From positions 1 to 64,000 of the forward strand of contig NZ_PUJW01000007.1 in assembly GCF_011189575.1 (NCBI RefSeq): 64,000 bases of DNA, read 5' to 3'. The number at the start of each line of letters is the position of its first letter. The stretch's first letter is position 1. Both the position numbers and the translations under genes were made by a program. Below the pieces are notes generated by a model. That model searched no databases, was not told the DNA's origin, and worked only from the letters and a program-made list of their open reading frames with translations. Shown here piece after piece: positions 24,334 through 33,981 of this stretch. Origin of the DNA: Photorhabdus cinerea (GTDB lineage: Bacteria > Pseudomonadota > Gammaproteobacteria > Enterobacterales > Enterobacteriaceae).

Positions 24334-27231
24334 ATGGAAAAAACACCCGCTAACCAAACGCAATCCGAGCCATCTCTCGATAAAACTTACAATCCTAAAG
24401 AAATTGAGCAACCTCTTTACACCCATTGGGAGAAAAGTGGTTATTTCAAGCCTAACGGCGACACCAGCCGTGAGAGCTTTTGTATTGTTATTCCGCCGCC
24501 AAATGTAACCGGCAGCCTGCATATGGGCCATGCATTCCAGCAAACCATTATGGATACCATGATCCGTTATCAGCGGATGCAAGGTAAGAATACTTTGTGG
24601 CAGTCCGGTACTGACCATGCAGGTATTGCTACTCAAATGGTGGTTGAGCGTAAGATTGCAGCAGAAGAAGGCAAAACACGTCACGATTATGGCCGCGACG
24701 CTTTTATCGATAAAATCTGGCAATGGAAAGCAGAATCCGGCGGTACGATTACCAATCAGATGCGTCGTCTGGGTAACTCGGTTGACTGGGAACGTGAGCG
24801 TTTTACCATGGATGAAGGTCTATCCAACGCTGTAAAAGAAGCTTTTGTCCGTTTGTATCAAGAAAACCTGATTTACCGTGGCAAACGTCTGGTTAACTGG
24901 GACCCGAAATTACACACTGCTATTTCCGATCTGGAAGTCGAGAACCGTGAAGTAAAGGGTTCTATGTGGTACTTGCGTTATCCACTGGCTGACGGCGAAA
25001 AAACCGCAGAAGGTAAAGATTATCTGATCGTTGCAACTACCCGGCCTGAAACCATGTTAGGCGATACCGGTGTAGCAGTTAACCCAGAAGATCCGCGCTA
25101 TAAGGATTTAATCGGCAAAGAGATCATTCTGCCACTGGTTAATCGCCGTATTCCTATTATCGGTGATGAACACGCAGATATGGAAAAAGGCACCGGTTGC
25201 GTGAAAATCACGCCAGCCCATGACTTCAACGACTATGAAGTGGGTAAACGCCATGCCCTGCCAATGATCAATATCATGACAATTGATGGCAATATCCGTA
25301 ATGAAGCAGAAGTTTTCGATACCAATGGCGAAGTTTCTGATGTTTACAGTTCTGATATTCCAGCTGAATACCGGGGTATGGAGCGTTTTGCTGCCCGTAA
25401 AGCAATGGTTGCTGAATTTGAAAAATTGGGTCTGCTGGTTGAAATCAAGGCTCATGATCTGACTGTTCCTTACGGCGATCGTGGCGGCGTAGTTATTGAG
25501 CCAATGCTGACTGATCAGTGGTATGTCCGTGCTGCACCTCTGGCAAAAGTGGCTATCGAAGCCGTTGAGAATGGCGATATCCAGTTTGTACCTAAACAGT
25601 ATGAAAATATGTACTACTCCTGGATGCGCGATATCCAAGATTGGTGTATCTCCCGTCAATTATGGTGGGGTCACCGCATCCCGGCGTGGTATGACGCGGA
25701 AGGTAATGTCTATGTAGGTCGCAGCGAAGAAGAAGTTCGCTGTGAAAATAATCTGAGTGCAGATATCACCCTCAACCAAGATGAAGATGTACTAGATACC
25801 TGGTTCTCTTCCGGTCTGTGGACTTTCTCTACCCTTGGCTGGCCAGAACAAACCGAAGCACTGAAAACCTTCCATCCAACGGATGTGTTGGTGAGTGGCT
25901 TTGACATTATCTTTTTCTGGATTGCCCGCATGATCATGATGACCATGCATTTCATCAAAGATGAAAATGGCAAGCCTCAGGTTCCATTTAAGACTGTCTA
26001 CATGACCGGACTTATCCGGGATGAAGAAGGTCAGAAGATGTCCAAATCTAAAGGGAATGTCATTGATCCACTGGATATGGTTGACGGTATTGCCCTGGAA
26101 GATCTGCTGGAAAAACGCACCGGCAATATGATGCAACCACAGTTGGCTGAAAAAATCCGCAATCGCACAGAAAAACAATTCCCGACAGGTATTGAAGCTC
26201 ATGGTACAGATGCCCTACGCTTTACACTGGCAGCACTGGCTTCGACTGGTCGTGATATCAACTGGGATATGAAACGTCTGCAAGGCTACCGTAATTTCTG
26301 TAACAAATTATGGAACGCCAGCCGTTTTGTTCTGATGAATACGGAAGGTCAGGATTGTGGACAAAATGGCGGCGAAATGGTGCTGTCATTGGCTGATCGT
26401 TGGATTCTGGCTGAATTTAACCAGACAGTAAAAGCTTATCGTGAAGCACTGGATGCATATCGTTTCGATATGGCTGCAAATATTCTTTATGAATTCACCT
26501 GGAACCAATTCTGTGACTGGTATCTTGAACTCTCTAAACCAGCAATTAACAAAGGTTCAGAAGCAGAAGTTCGCGGTGCTCGTCATACTCTGATTGAAGT
26601 TCTGGAAGGATTATTGCGTCTGGCCCATCCTATTATTCCATTTATCACCGAAACCATCTGGCAGAGGGTGAAAGTAGTTAAAGGGATTGAAGCCGATACC
26701 ATCATGCTGCAACCGTTCCCAGAATTTGATCAGGAAAAAGTTGATGAACTAGCTCTGAACGATTTGGAATGGATTAAAGAAGCAATTATTGCGGTACGTA
26801 ATATCCGTGCTGAAATGAATATTGCACCTGGCAAGCCACTGGAAGTTCTGCTGCGTAATGCTGACGCGGGAGCACAACGCCGTGTAGCAGAAAATCTGAA
26901 TTTTATTCAAGCAATGGGTCGCCTCTCGTCAGTTACCCTTCTTCCTGCTGGCACAGAAGCGCCGGTTTCTGTGACCAAGCTGATTGATGGAGCAGAGGTA
27001 TTAATCCCAATGGCTGGCTTAGTCGATAAAGAAGCCGAGCTGAACCGCTTGGATAAAGAGATTGAGAAGCTGGATAAAGAGATTGGCAGCATCGAAGGAA
27101 AACTGTCGAATGAAGGCTTCGTCAGTCGCGCACCTGAAGCCGTTGTAGCCAAAGAACGTGAGCGTCTGGCAAGCTGCAATACATCAAAAGAGAAATTACT
27201 GGCTCAAAAGGAAACTATTGCCGCGTTGTAA
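24334..27231 (+). CDS. valS: Valyl-tRNA synthetase
   Basis: 965 residues, class I synthetase. HIGH-type motif GSLHMGHAF at about 50, editing domain with TTRPETMLGDTGVAVNPED and GTGCVKITPAHDFNDYEVG, KMSKS motif GQKMSKSKGNVIDP, and a C-terminal coiled-coil arm (KEAELNRLDKEIEKLDKEIG). Charges tRNA-Val and hydrolyses mischarged threonyl-tRNA. Ends at the terminator 27260-27288. Confidence 0.97.
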   Translation: MEKTPANQTQSEPSLDKTYNPKEIEQPLYTHWEKSGYFKPNGDTSRESFCIVIPPPNVTGSLHMGHAFQQTIMDTMIRYQRMQGKNTLWQSGTDHAGIATQMVVERKIAAEEGKTRHDYGRDAFIDKIWQWKAESGGTITNQMRRLGNSVDWERERFTMDEGLSNAVKEAFVRLYQENLIYRGKRLVNWDPKLHTAISDLEVENREVKGSMWYLRYPLADGEKTAEGKDYLIVATTRPETMLGDTGVAVNPEDPRYKDLIGKEIILPLVNRRIPIIGDEHADMEKGTGCVKITPAHDFNDYEVGKRHALPMINIMTIDGNIRNEAEVFDTNGEVSDVYSSDIPAEYRGMERFAARKAMVAEFEKLGLLVEIKAHDLTVPYGDRGGVVIEPMLTDQWYVRAAPLAKVAIEAVENGDIQFVPKQYENMYYSWMRDIQDWCISRQLWWGHRIPAWYDAEGNVYVGRSEEEVRCENNLSADITLNQDEDVLDTWFSSGLWTFSTLGWPEQTEALKTFHPTDVLVSGFDIIFFWIARMIMMTMHFIKDENGKPQVPFKTVYMTGLIRDEEGQKMSKSKGNVIDPLDMVDGIALEDLLEKRTGNMMQPQLAEKIRNRTEKQFPTGIEAHGTDALRFTLAALASTGRDINWDMKRLQGYRNFCNKLWNASRFVLMNTEGQDCGQNGGEMVLSLADRWILAEFNQTVKAYREALDAYRFDMAANILYEFTWNQFCDWYLELSKPAINKGSEAEVRGARHTLIEVLEGLLRLAHPIIPFITETIWQRVKVVKGIEADTIMLQPFPEFDQEKVDELALNDLEWIKEAIIAVRNIRAEMNIAPGKPLEVLLRNADAGAQRRVAENLNFIQAMGRLSSVTLLPAGTEAPVSVTKLIDGAEVLIPMAGLVDKEAELNRLDKEIEKLDKEIGSIEGKLSNEGFVSRAPEAVVAKERERLASCNTSKEKLLAQKETIAAL

Positions 27232-27259
27232 TATTCTCAAAAATTAAATTTCCACCAAG

Positions 27260-27288
27260 GCCACTACAATTCATTGTCAGTGGCTTTT
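27260..27288 (+). terminator. Rho-independent terminator of pepA-holC-valS
   Basis: GCCACT / AGTGGC stem with a 13-base loop, followed by TTTTT, 29 bases after the valS stop. Confidence 0.7.
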
Positions 27289-27289
27289 T

Positions 27290-27666
27290 AATTTAAAAAG
27301 TGAGCGATAAAGTTTATAAGAAAGCATACATTCAACCCATTCTGTATAAATACATAAAATATATTGAAGATAAAAACCTATTTTCTTAAAAGATATATCT
27401 AATAAATATTTATTTTATATATAAATCATTATATTTTGTATATTATATTGAGAATGAAATCATACAAATATATTATTAAAAATAAAAAGTTAAACTATAA
27501 TGCAATTTTAGTTCAACAATTAACCACTTATTAATCTTAATAATCTATTCCAGTAAGTATTATTAGGATGACAATAAGCAATGAACAGAGACAGTTCTCA
27601 GAAACCGAAGCATACAGGTACCCAAATAAATTGCTTCACTAATTTCTAATAACCCGGAGAAATAAA
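27290..27666. other. AT-rich spacer upstream of the amino-acid ABC transporter
   Basis: Very AT-rich with no reading frame of note. It must contain the promoter for the binding protein at 27667. No operator I can name is visible. Confidence 0.35.
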
Positions 27667-28440
27667 ATGAAAATACTTCTTACCCTGTTATTGGTAAGTA
27701 CTACTCAATTAGGTCTTGTACATTCAGCCAATGCAGAATCAACTCTTGATAAGATTAAATCAACGGGTGTATTCAGAATTGCAACCGAAGGGGCTTACTC
27801 ACCATTCACCTATCACGATGCTTCAAGCGCTTTGACAGGCTTCGATGTTGATATTGGTCGTGAAATTGCACGGCGTTTAAATGTAGAACCGGCATTTATC
27901 GAAGGAAAATGGGATGGACTTATTGCCGGGCTGGATGCTGGACGTTCTGATGCTGTAATTAATCAAATTGCAATTACACCTGAGCGCAAGAAAAAATATG
28001 ATTTTTCCATTCCATATATCACATCTCAAGCCGTACTTATCACCCATAAAGATAACAACAGCATAAAAACATTCAGCGATTTACGAGGCAAAACCTCAGC
28101 ACATACTCTGACCAACAACTTCGCCCAAATTGCAAGACATAACGGCGCGGAAATCATCGGCACTAATGGATTTAGCCAGGAAATCGAACTGGTTAGTACC
28201 GACAGAGCCGATGCCACAATCAACGATAACCTATCTTATCTGGATTATAAGAGGCACAAACCAAATGCACCGGTGAAAATTGTTGCTTCTGATCCCAACG
28301 CAATTCAGACAGCCATTTTGCTCCGCAAAGGAGAGTCAGATCTGAAAGCTGCCATCGATAAAGCAATAACTGATATCAAAGCCGATGGCACCTACCAACG
28401 CATCTGGGTTCAATACTTTGGCTCCAATACTCGTGAATAA
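27667..28440 (+). CDS. Amino-acid ABC transporter binding protein (cystine-type), copy 1
   Basis: 257 residues with a signal peptide ending ANA-E near residue 24. Family 3 solute-binding fold: EGAYSPFTYHDASSALTGFDVDIG, then ERKKKYDFSIPY and ADATINDNLSYLDY. The layout resembles the cystine binding proteins TcyJ/FliY, but the ligand cannot be fixed from sequence. CGGAG stands before the start. A paralogue lies at 30245-31018, on the far side of the permease and ATPase genes. Confidence 0.85.
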   Translation: MKILLTLLLVSTTQLGLVHSANAESTLDKIKSTGVFRIATEGAYSPFTYHDASSALTGFDVDIGREIARRLNVEPAFIEGKWDGLIAGLDAGRSDAVINQIAITPERKKKYDFSIPYITSQAVLITHKDNNSIKTFSDLRGKTSAHTLTNNFAQIARHNGAEIIGTNGFSQEIELVSTDRADATINDNLSYLDYKRHKPNAPVKIVASDPNAIQTAILLRKGESDLKAAIDKAITDIKADGTYQRIWVQYFGSNTRE

Positions 28441-28709
28441 GTGAAACATCTCTTACTCAAATGTCCCCATTACCTAAAAGTCGGATACAAATTCTGACCA
28501 GGGGACTTTATCGTTAATCTCGTTTAATCGAACAATCAGCGAATATTTTAATCAAAAATAAAATATATTAATTTATGTAAATTCATTGATATCGAAAATC
28601 ACAATATGATATAACTTTATTTTATATATATAAACGACCAGCTTGCCATATGATATTTTAAAAATTACATATAAATATATTCTTATATTACACACAATAG
28701 GGAAAATAT

Positions 28710-29411
28710 ATGGAACCCTCCTGGTTCAATTTAGTACTCGATTCTTTTTGGCCTATGCTTTATGCAGGCTTTACTTTCACTATTCCACTCACTCTTATTA
28801 CCTTTACTCTTGGTATCATACTGGGCTTTATCGTTGCACTAATCCGGCTTTACGGGCCGAAACCCTTTGTTGCTGTCGCCAAATTCTATGTATGGCTGAT
28901 CCGTGGTACGCCGTTGCTTGTACAACTGTTTCTTATTTTTTATGCTCTACCTAGCGTTGGTATTACGCTAGGCGCATTTACTTCAGCCGTTATCGGTTTC
29001 ACTCTGAATATCGGTGCCTATACATCTGAGGTAATCCGCGCTACTTTATTATCGGTACCAAAAGGACAGTGGGAAGCCGCTTACTCCATCGGCATGAGCT
29101 GGACACAATCATTACGCCGTATCATTCTGCCTCAGGCCGCGAGAATCGCTATTCCACCGCTCTCAAACACATTTATTTCACTGGTGAAAGATACTTCACT
29201 GGCCTCAGTAATCACAGTACCGGAGCTTTTCCTTGCCGCACAACGTATCGCTGCGGTGACTTATCAACCTCTCATTCTTTACACCGAAGCTGCCATAATT
29301 TATCTGATAATCAGCTCAGTATTATCATCATTACAAGCCCGTCTGGAAAAGAAGTTTTCGCAAAAGAGTGATACAAAGGAATTAGAAAATGATACAGCTC
29401 AACGGCATTGA
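28710..29411 (+). CDS. Amino-acid ABC transporter permease (HisM/TcyL type)
   Basis: 233 residues, about five membrane helices. The N-terminal WFNLVLDSFWPMLYAGFTFTIPLTL and the EAA loop (GQWEAAYSIGMSWTQSLRRIILPQA) are typical of polar amino-acid permeases; the loop contacts the ATPase. A single permease gene implies a homodimer. It overlaps the ATPase start by 23 bases. A 270-base gap separates it from the first binding protein, with a long-looped GTCCCC/GGGGAC pairing near 28463-28507. Confidence 0.88.
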   Translation: MEPSWFNLVLDSFWPMLYAGFTFTIPLTLITFTLGIILGFIVALIRLYGPKPFVAVAKFYVWLIRGTPLLVQLFLIFYALPSVGITLGAFTSAVIGFTLNIGAYTSEVIRATLLSVPKGQWEAAYSIGMSWTQSLRRIILPQAARIAIPPLSNTFISLVKDTSLASVITVPELFLAAQRIAAVTYQPLILYTEAAIIYLIISSVLSSLQARLEKKFSQKSDTKELENDTAQRH

Positions 29412-30153
29412 GAAAAGTTTTAACGGGCAAAAGGTCCTGAAAAATATCGATCTTACTATTGAGGAAGGCAGCCTTACCGCATTAATCGGCCCATCAGGAA
29501 GCGGCAAAAGCACGCTGTTACGCTGTATCAACTTATTAGAAATTCCTCAGGCTGGGAAGCTCCAAATTGGCAATGAAAGCATAACCTTCATCGGTAAAGA
29601 GCGAATTGTTCACAAGGACGTACAACGGATTCGCCAGCAAACCGGTATGGTGTTTCAAAACTTTCAACTTTTCCCTCACCTCACCGTCATTGAAAACATT
29701 ATGGAAGGGCTGATCTGGGTTCAGAAATGGTCACATGAACAGGCAAAAAAGCGAGCACTTGAGCTACTAGAAAAAGTTGGTATGTCACACAAAGCCGATG
29801 TCTTGCCAGCCACACTATCCGGTGGTCAGCAACAGCGCGTAGCAATTGCACGGGCGCTGGCACCTTCGCCCAAAGTGTTATTGTGCGACGAGCCAACTTC
29901 CGCGCTCGATCCAGAATTATCCCAGGAAGTTGTTGCCGTATTAAAGCAGTTAGCCAAAGAAGGAACCACGATGTTAATGGCTACTCATGATCTACGTCTG
30001 GCAGCTAATCTTGCTCACGACGTCATATTCTTAGAATCTGGAGAAATTGTCGAATCGGGAACGTCGAAAACTATTTTTACTCGTGCCCTTAAACAACGTA
30101 CCGTCGAATTTGTTTCGACCTTGACCAATACCTTACCGGATTGGGAGATATAA
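29389..30153 (+). CDS. Amino-acid ABC transporter ATPase (GlnQ/TcyN type)
   Basis: 254 residues. Walker A GPSGSGKST, Q-loop VFQNFQLFPHLTV, signature LSGGQQQRVAIARAL, Walker B VLLCDEPTSALD and the H-loop ATHD. AAGGA precedes the start. Forms the importer with the upstream permease; the two flanking binding proteins are likely alternative donors. Confidence 0.92.
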   Translation: MIQLNGIEKSFNGQKVLKNIDLTIEEGSLTALIGPSGSGKSTLLRCINLLEIPQAGKLQIGNESITFIGKERIVHKDVQRIRQQTGMVFQNFQLFPHLTVIENIMEGLIWVQKWSHEQAKKRALELLEKVGMSHKADVLPATLSGGQQQRVAIARALAPSPKVLLCDEPTSALDPELSQEVVAVLKQLAKEGTTMLMATHDLRLAANLAHDVIFLESGEIVESGTSKTIFTRALKQRTVEFVSTLTNTLPDWEI

Positions 30154-30244
30154 CCCACCGTTAACAACACCTTGTCATCATTGATCCTTACAACAACCAA
30201 TGATGATCAAATAAATAAATTTTTTGACCGCCTGGAGAAACAAA

Positions 30245-31018
30245 ATGAAAGTGTTCCTTACCGCATTATTAGCTGGTGTCATTCAACTCAGCATCGTACA
30301 TTCTGCCAGTGCAGAATCTAGCCTTGATAAGATTAAATCAACGGGTGTACTCAAAATCGCTACCGAAGGAACCTACCCACCATTCACCTATCACGACGCT
30401 TCAGGAACTTTAGCCGGTTTTGATGTTGAGATTGGTCGCGAAATTGCCCATCGCCTAAATGTCAAAGCCGAGTTCACCGAAGGTAAATGGGATGGCCTTA
30501 TTGCCGGACTGGATGCCAAACGCTACGACGCTGTACTCAATCAAGTCGCTATTACGCCAGAGCGCAAGAAAAAATATGACTTTTCCACTCCGTATATTAT
30601 CTCCAAAGCCGTACTTATCACCCGCAAAAACAATGACAGTATCAAGACGTTTAGTGACCTGAAAGGTAAAACATCAAGCCATAGCTTAACCAGCAACTAT
30701 GCGCAGTTAGCAAAACGTTTTGGTGCGGAAATCGTCCCTACCGAAGGATTTAATCAGGCAATCGATCTGGTTGCTACAGGCAGGGCTGATGCAACCATCA
30801 ATGATAATCTGTCCTATCTGGATTTTAAAAAACACAAACCTAATGCACCGGTAAAAGTTGTCGCATCTGACCCCAATGGCGATCAGGTCGGTATTCTAAT
30901 CCGTAAAGGCGAACCAGAATTACAAACCGCTATCGATAAAGCGTTAACCGACATTAAAACTGATGGCACCTATCTGCGCATTTCTACCAAGTATTTCGGT
31001 ACTGACGTTTCTAAATAA
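30245..31018 (+). CDS. Amino-acid ABC transporter binding protein (cystine-type), copy 2
   Basis: 257 residues from the ATG at 30245, chosen because CTGGAG lies just before it; the frame from 30224 adds seven residues and no ribosome site. Signal peptide ending SAS-A-E. Clearly a paralogue of 27667-28440 with most motifs shared (TYHDASGTLAGFDVEIG, ERKKKYDFSTPY, ADATINDNLSYLDF), but with many substitutions around the ligand pocket. Possibly a different affinity or ligand for the same permease. Confidence 0.85.
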   Translation: MKVFLTALLAGVIQLSIVHSASAESSLDKIKSTGVLKIATEGTYPPFTYHDASGTLAGFDVEIGREIAHRLNVKAEFTEGKWDGLIAGLDAKRYDAVLNQVAITPERKKKYDFSTPYIISKAVLITRKNNDSIKTFSDLKGKTSSHSLTSNYAQLAKRFGAEIVPTEGFNQAIDLVATGRADATINDNLSYLDFKKHKPNAPVKVVASDPNGDQVGILIRKGEPELQTAIDKALTDIKTDGTYLRISTKYFGTDVSK

Positions 31019-31110
31019 GAAAGTGACCCTCTTTTCTTTCAAGAGGTGGTTATCTCTCAATACTTGGAATATTGTACAGTATTTAAAATATGAGTAGTGA
31101 AGGTCTGACA

Positions 31111-31151
31111 CAGAATTCTGAACACATTCAACGGAAACGATCAGAATTCTG
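31111..31151. repeat. Pair of identical 10-bp palindromes 31 bases apart
   Basis: CAGAATTCTG at 31111-31120 and 31142-31151. Each is a perfect palindrome; the offset of 31 bp is about three helical turns, so a dimeric protein could bind both on one face. They could equally form the stem of one hairpin after the binding-protein gene. Confidence 0.5.
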
Positions 31152-31213
31152 CACCTTCTATTAATTTAATTATGCTAAATTTTACCGCTTCTTCACCATG
31201 TTTATTTGTATCC

Positions 31214-31264
31214 ATATAGAAAGGCAAAGTTCCCCCCCTCCTCCTGAGCTTTGCCTTTCTATAT
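31214..31264. ncRNA. Perfect 16-bp hairpin with C-rich, anti-Shine-Dalgarno-like loop
   Basis: ATATAGAAAGGCAAAG (31214-31229) pairs perfectly with 31249-31264. The 19-base loop on the plus strand is TTCCCCCCCTCCTCCTGAG, containing TCCTCCT, complementary to a ribosome binding site. On the other strand the loop reads AGGAGGAGG, like CsrA/RsmA targets. It may be a small RNA, a regulatory hairpin or an unusually stable terminator. Confidence 0.4.
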
Positions 31265-31875
31265 TTGCATAGCTAAAGTCCTCCCACTGATAATATTTCA
31301 TTTGATCTTTATTTAAAATTTATTCCTTTTGGAAAGTATTGTCTGATGAAACTATTGATATTCTCATTTATCCTTCTTCCCCATCGGAGATAGAATTTGA
31401 ATCTGGTTTCTCACCTTATTCAAGGTCACAGAAACATTATCAGCTAAAACAGTACAGCATCTGAATTCACCGCCTGAATTATGTATAATAAATTATTATT
31501 TCCAGACTGGATTAAAACAATCTGTCACAGAACAATACCATTAATACGGTCCTTAAAATATTGAAACAGGCATCTTCAAGTTGAATGGGTTTAAATAATC
31601 ACGAAAACCTTATCAAAAACACTTCTTCAATTAATAATTGGCAGCTTATTACGATTTATTATCACTCCATTATTATGGATGGCAAATAATATATAGCATT
31701 GCTGAATCAACTAATCATAACTTTATATTTGAAATTCGCATCGATATTTGAGAGTATCCTTCGCGCATGCATTATGGATGAAAAAATTTAATTAATAGGC
31801 GGAAATTTCATCCATAAATATTATCTTTAATAAATAGTGCTTAGGAGCTAACAATATATTTCAGGAGAAAAATTT

Positions 31876-31998
31876 TTGGTTCTTAAAGAAGGGTATTTGC
31901 TCTACCTCCCTTATGACATCACTCAAAATAAATTATGGAAGAGTTTAAAATTAAGCGGAGATAAATGTGAAACCCTTATCTCAATTTCATCGTTATAA
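31876..31998 (+). CDS. Possible 40-residue peptide upstream of the flavoprotein
   Basis: TTG start at 31876 with AGGAG 8 bases before it. The reading frame begins LVLKEGYLLYLPYDITQNKL and ends SISSL at TAA 31996-31998. It lies directly before the repeated leader of the flavoprotein gene. No homology recognised. Support is only the good ribosome site and position. Confidence 0.3.
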   Translation: MVLKEGYLLYLPYDITQNKLWKSLKLSGDKCETLISISSL

Positions 31999-32082
31999 GA
32001 GGTAAATATAATGCGAGTTCATTATCTTAATATTATTACTAGCGGAGATAAGTATAATGCGAAACCATTATCCTAATATTAT
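31954..32082 (+). repeat. Three degenerate ~43-bp direct repeats, each carrying a ribosome site and start codon
   Basis: Units begin at 31954, 31998 and 32041 with AGCGGAGATAA, AGAGGTAAATA and AGCGGAGATAA, followed by a start (GTG, ATG, ATG) and a similar coding start. Copies 2 and 3 read MR-V-HY-L-NII and MR-N-HY-P-NII. The third is the true start of the flavoprotein. Probably a tandem duplication of the translation initiation region. Confidence 0.6.
32011..32076 (+). CDS. Upstream reading frame overlapping the flavoprotein start
   Basis: 21 codons: begins MRVHYLNIITSGDKY, TAA at 32074-32076. AGAGG lies about 9 bases upstream. Its start is a duplicated version of the flavoprotein N-terminus, and its end overlaps the first codons of the real gene (start 32057) in another frame, so translation of one should affect the other. 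Function as a peptide is unlikely. Confidence 0.4.
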   Translation: MRVHYLNIITSGDKYNAKPLS

Positions 32083-33871
32083 TATTGGTGGCGGCCCTGC
32101 TGGGCTAAATATGGCCCTTGAATTGAGTAAACGCGGTATTGAATATCTCTTACTTGAAGCAAACGAGACTGTTGGTGGTCAGTGGGATAGATTTCCTGTA
32201 TGTGGAGAGTTGATCTCGCTCAACAAAAAATATGTTCCCGGAGACAATCATACCTATCGGATGCGTTATGACTGGCACACTCTCAGCACTATTGACGCGG
32301 AAGATGTGGTGAATGATCCAAAACTTCAATTTACAGAATGGACATCAGCGCATTGGCCATCAGCAAGAATCTATAAAGAATATCTAAAATACGTGGCCGA
32401 TAAAATGGGGCTCGTAAAGTGTATACGCACCAATATGCGCGTTCGGCGTATAATGAAAGAGAATGAACATTTTATTATCGAGATTTCTGATTCTCTGTCC
32501 ATCTCAGCGGATCGAATATTTTGTGCTACCGGCGTATCAAAGCCGATTATGCCAGATATTAAGGGACTTAATGCTGAAACCTGTACCCTTTACGAGAACT
32601 TCGATCCAAATACTGCTGCTGAGCGCTATAAAAATAAAATTGTTGTGGTACTTGGACGAGGTAACTCTGCTTTCGAAATTGCACACCACCTTATCGATAT
32701 CACAGCCGAGACACGTGTTGTCACGAGATCATTACCACTGTTCGCCCGGCAAACTCACAACGTGCATGATTTGCGTGCTCAAATCTCAGATGTTTTCGAT
32801 TTAATGCAACTCAAGTCCAACAACAATATTGTCAGTGACCGCATTGTTGAAATTCGGCGAATCACTAGTGGGAAGCATAAAGGACAATTATTGGTCAGCT
32901 ACGAGACACCTTGCCCGCATTGGTCCCCACCAAGATGGATGAAACGAACAGGCATCGTTGACGATGTGATTGTATGCTGTGGATTCAACTATACCTTATC
33001 AGATATTTTCGACATGGATACTGTTCGGCCAGATGTTGATGAAAAAGGTAAATACTGTTTGCTCACATCAAGTTGGGAGTCAGTGAACGTACCAGGGCTC
33101 TATTTTATTGGTGCTCCTATGCGAGTCAATGATCCAGATGCCGCCTCCGGATTTGTACATGGTTTCCGATGTAATATTCAAGCGCTTGGAAATATCATTG
33201 CTGAGAAATATCACGGCATGGCTCTCAAGCCAATGTTTGAATGCAGAATCCCCCTTACCAATCCCTCAGACGCGCTGGTATCTCTCTCCAAGTTTCTCGT
33301 AGACCTTGTCAGTACAAGCATGCCACTATTTGAGCTTTTCAGCTATTTCGGAAACGTAGTCACATTTGAAGAATGTAATGATGAAGGTGTTATACGCGCG
33401 CGTGTATGGCCTTCGTTTTCGCGAAAATATAACAACGAGCGTTGGGGAGATAAACAAAATCGCCTTGAGGTAGTATTTGAGTATGGATTCTATCGGTATG
33501 GCAATGGCGAGCTCCCGACACATTACTTTACGTTACCAGCCGATCATTTCGACACTTCTCAAAGTGCTTACATCCACCCCGTGTTTCATGTTTTCCGCGA
33601 GGGTGTAGAAGTGAACGCCTTCCATATGCAAGAGAGTCTTATTGGTCGTTGGGACCTTGATGACTATGTAGATGCCGAGACCAATGTTGATCAGTACAGG
33701 AACGTTGCTTTCAATGCTTGCGCCTGTGCACTTGGTATTGAAGAACGCAGAAGCATGTTGCCAGTGCTTGATGAGTTTGTCGAAAAGTGCTACCCACTCA
33801 TGAGCGAAGAGGAAATTGCAGAAGCGCTTCGGATTCAACCAACCCTGGCATTACTTGCCAAGCAGTCATGA
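32057..33871 (+). CDS. FOXRED2/FMO-like NAD(P)H- and FAD-dependent oxidoreductase
   Basis: 604 residues. First Rossmann fold IIIGGGPAGLNMALEL with LLLEANETVGGQWDRFP; second NAD(P)-binding fold VVVLGRGNSAFEIAHHL at about residue 198; FAD-contacting CATGVSKP and, later, GLYFIGAPM. The C-terminal ~200 residues (from about 400) form an extra domain as in FOXRED2-like proteins, not in ordinary FMOs. No signal peptide, so cytoplasmic. Substrate unknown. The LysE-type exporter 110 bases downstream may export its product or substrate. AGCGGAG precedes the start, within a repeated leader. Confidence 0.7.
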   Translation: MRNHYPNIIIGGGPAGLNMALELSKRGIEYLLLEANETVGGQWDRFPVCGELISLNKKYVPGDNHTYRMRYDWHTLSTIDAEDVVNDPKLQFTEWTSAHWPSARIYKEYLKYVADKMGLVKCIRTNMRVRRIMKENEHFIIEISDSLSISADRIFCATGVSKPIMPDIKGLNAETCTLYENFDPNTAAERYKNKIVVVLGRGNSAFEIAHHLIDITAETRVVTRSLPLFARQTHNVHDLRAQISDVFDLMQLKSNNNIVSDRIVEIRRITSGKHKGQLLVSYETPCPHWSPPRWMKRTGIVDDVIVCCGFNYTLSDIFDMDTVRPDVDEKGKYCLLTSSWESVNVPGLYFIGAPMRVNDPDAASGFVHGFRCNIQALGNIIAEKYHGMALKPMFECRIPLTNPSDALVSLSKFLVDLVSTSMPLFELFSYFGNVVTFEECNDEGVIRARVWPSFSRKYNNERWGDKQNRLEVVFEYGFYRYGNGELPTHYFTLPADHFDTSQSAYIHPVFHVFREGVEVNAFHMQESLIGRWDLDDYVDAETNVDQYRNVAFNACACALGIEERRSMLPVLDEFVEKCYPLMSEEEIAEALRIQPTLALLAKQS

Positions 33872-33981
33872 TTGTATTGTACTAGATGTGTACAACGAAA
33901 TTTAACTAACAAGACAGGGACAGGATAGCGATTTTTATCTAAAAAACTCATGTCCCTGCGCCAGATAGCGAAGGTTACCTT

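Larger units (their letters stand above)
31019..31875. other. Long spacer with palindromes, between the ABC transporter and the flavoprotein
   Basis: No gene of certain function over about 850 bases. It holds two CAGAATTCTG palindromes (31111, 31142) and a perfect 16-bp hairpin with a C-rich loop (31214-31264), listed separately. The remainder (31265-31860) is AT-rich and featureless to me. Confidence 0.4.

Noticed and set aside
28463..28507. GTCCCC...GGGGAC pairing after the first binding protein as a terminator
   Set aside because: The loop of more than 30 bases and the lack of a clear T-run make it unconvincing; mentioned only in the permease entry.
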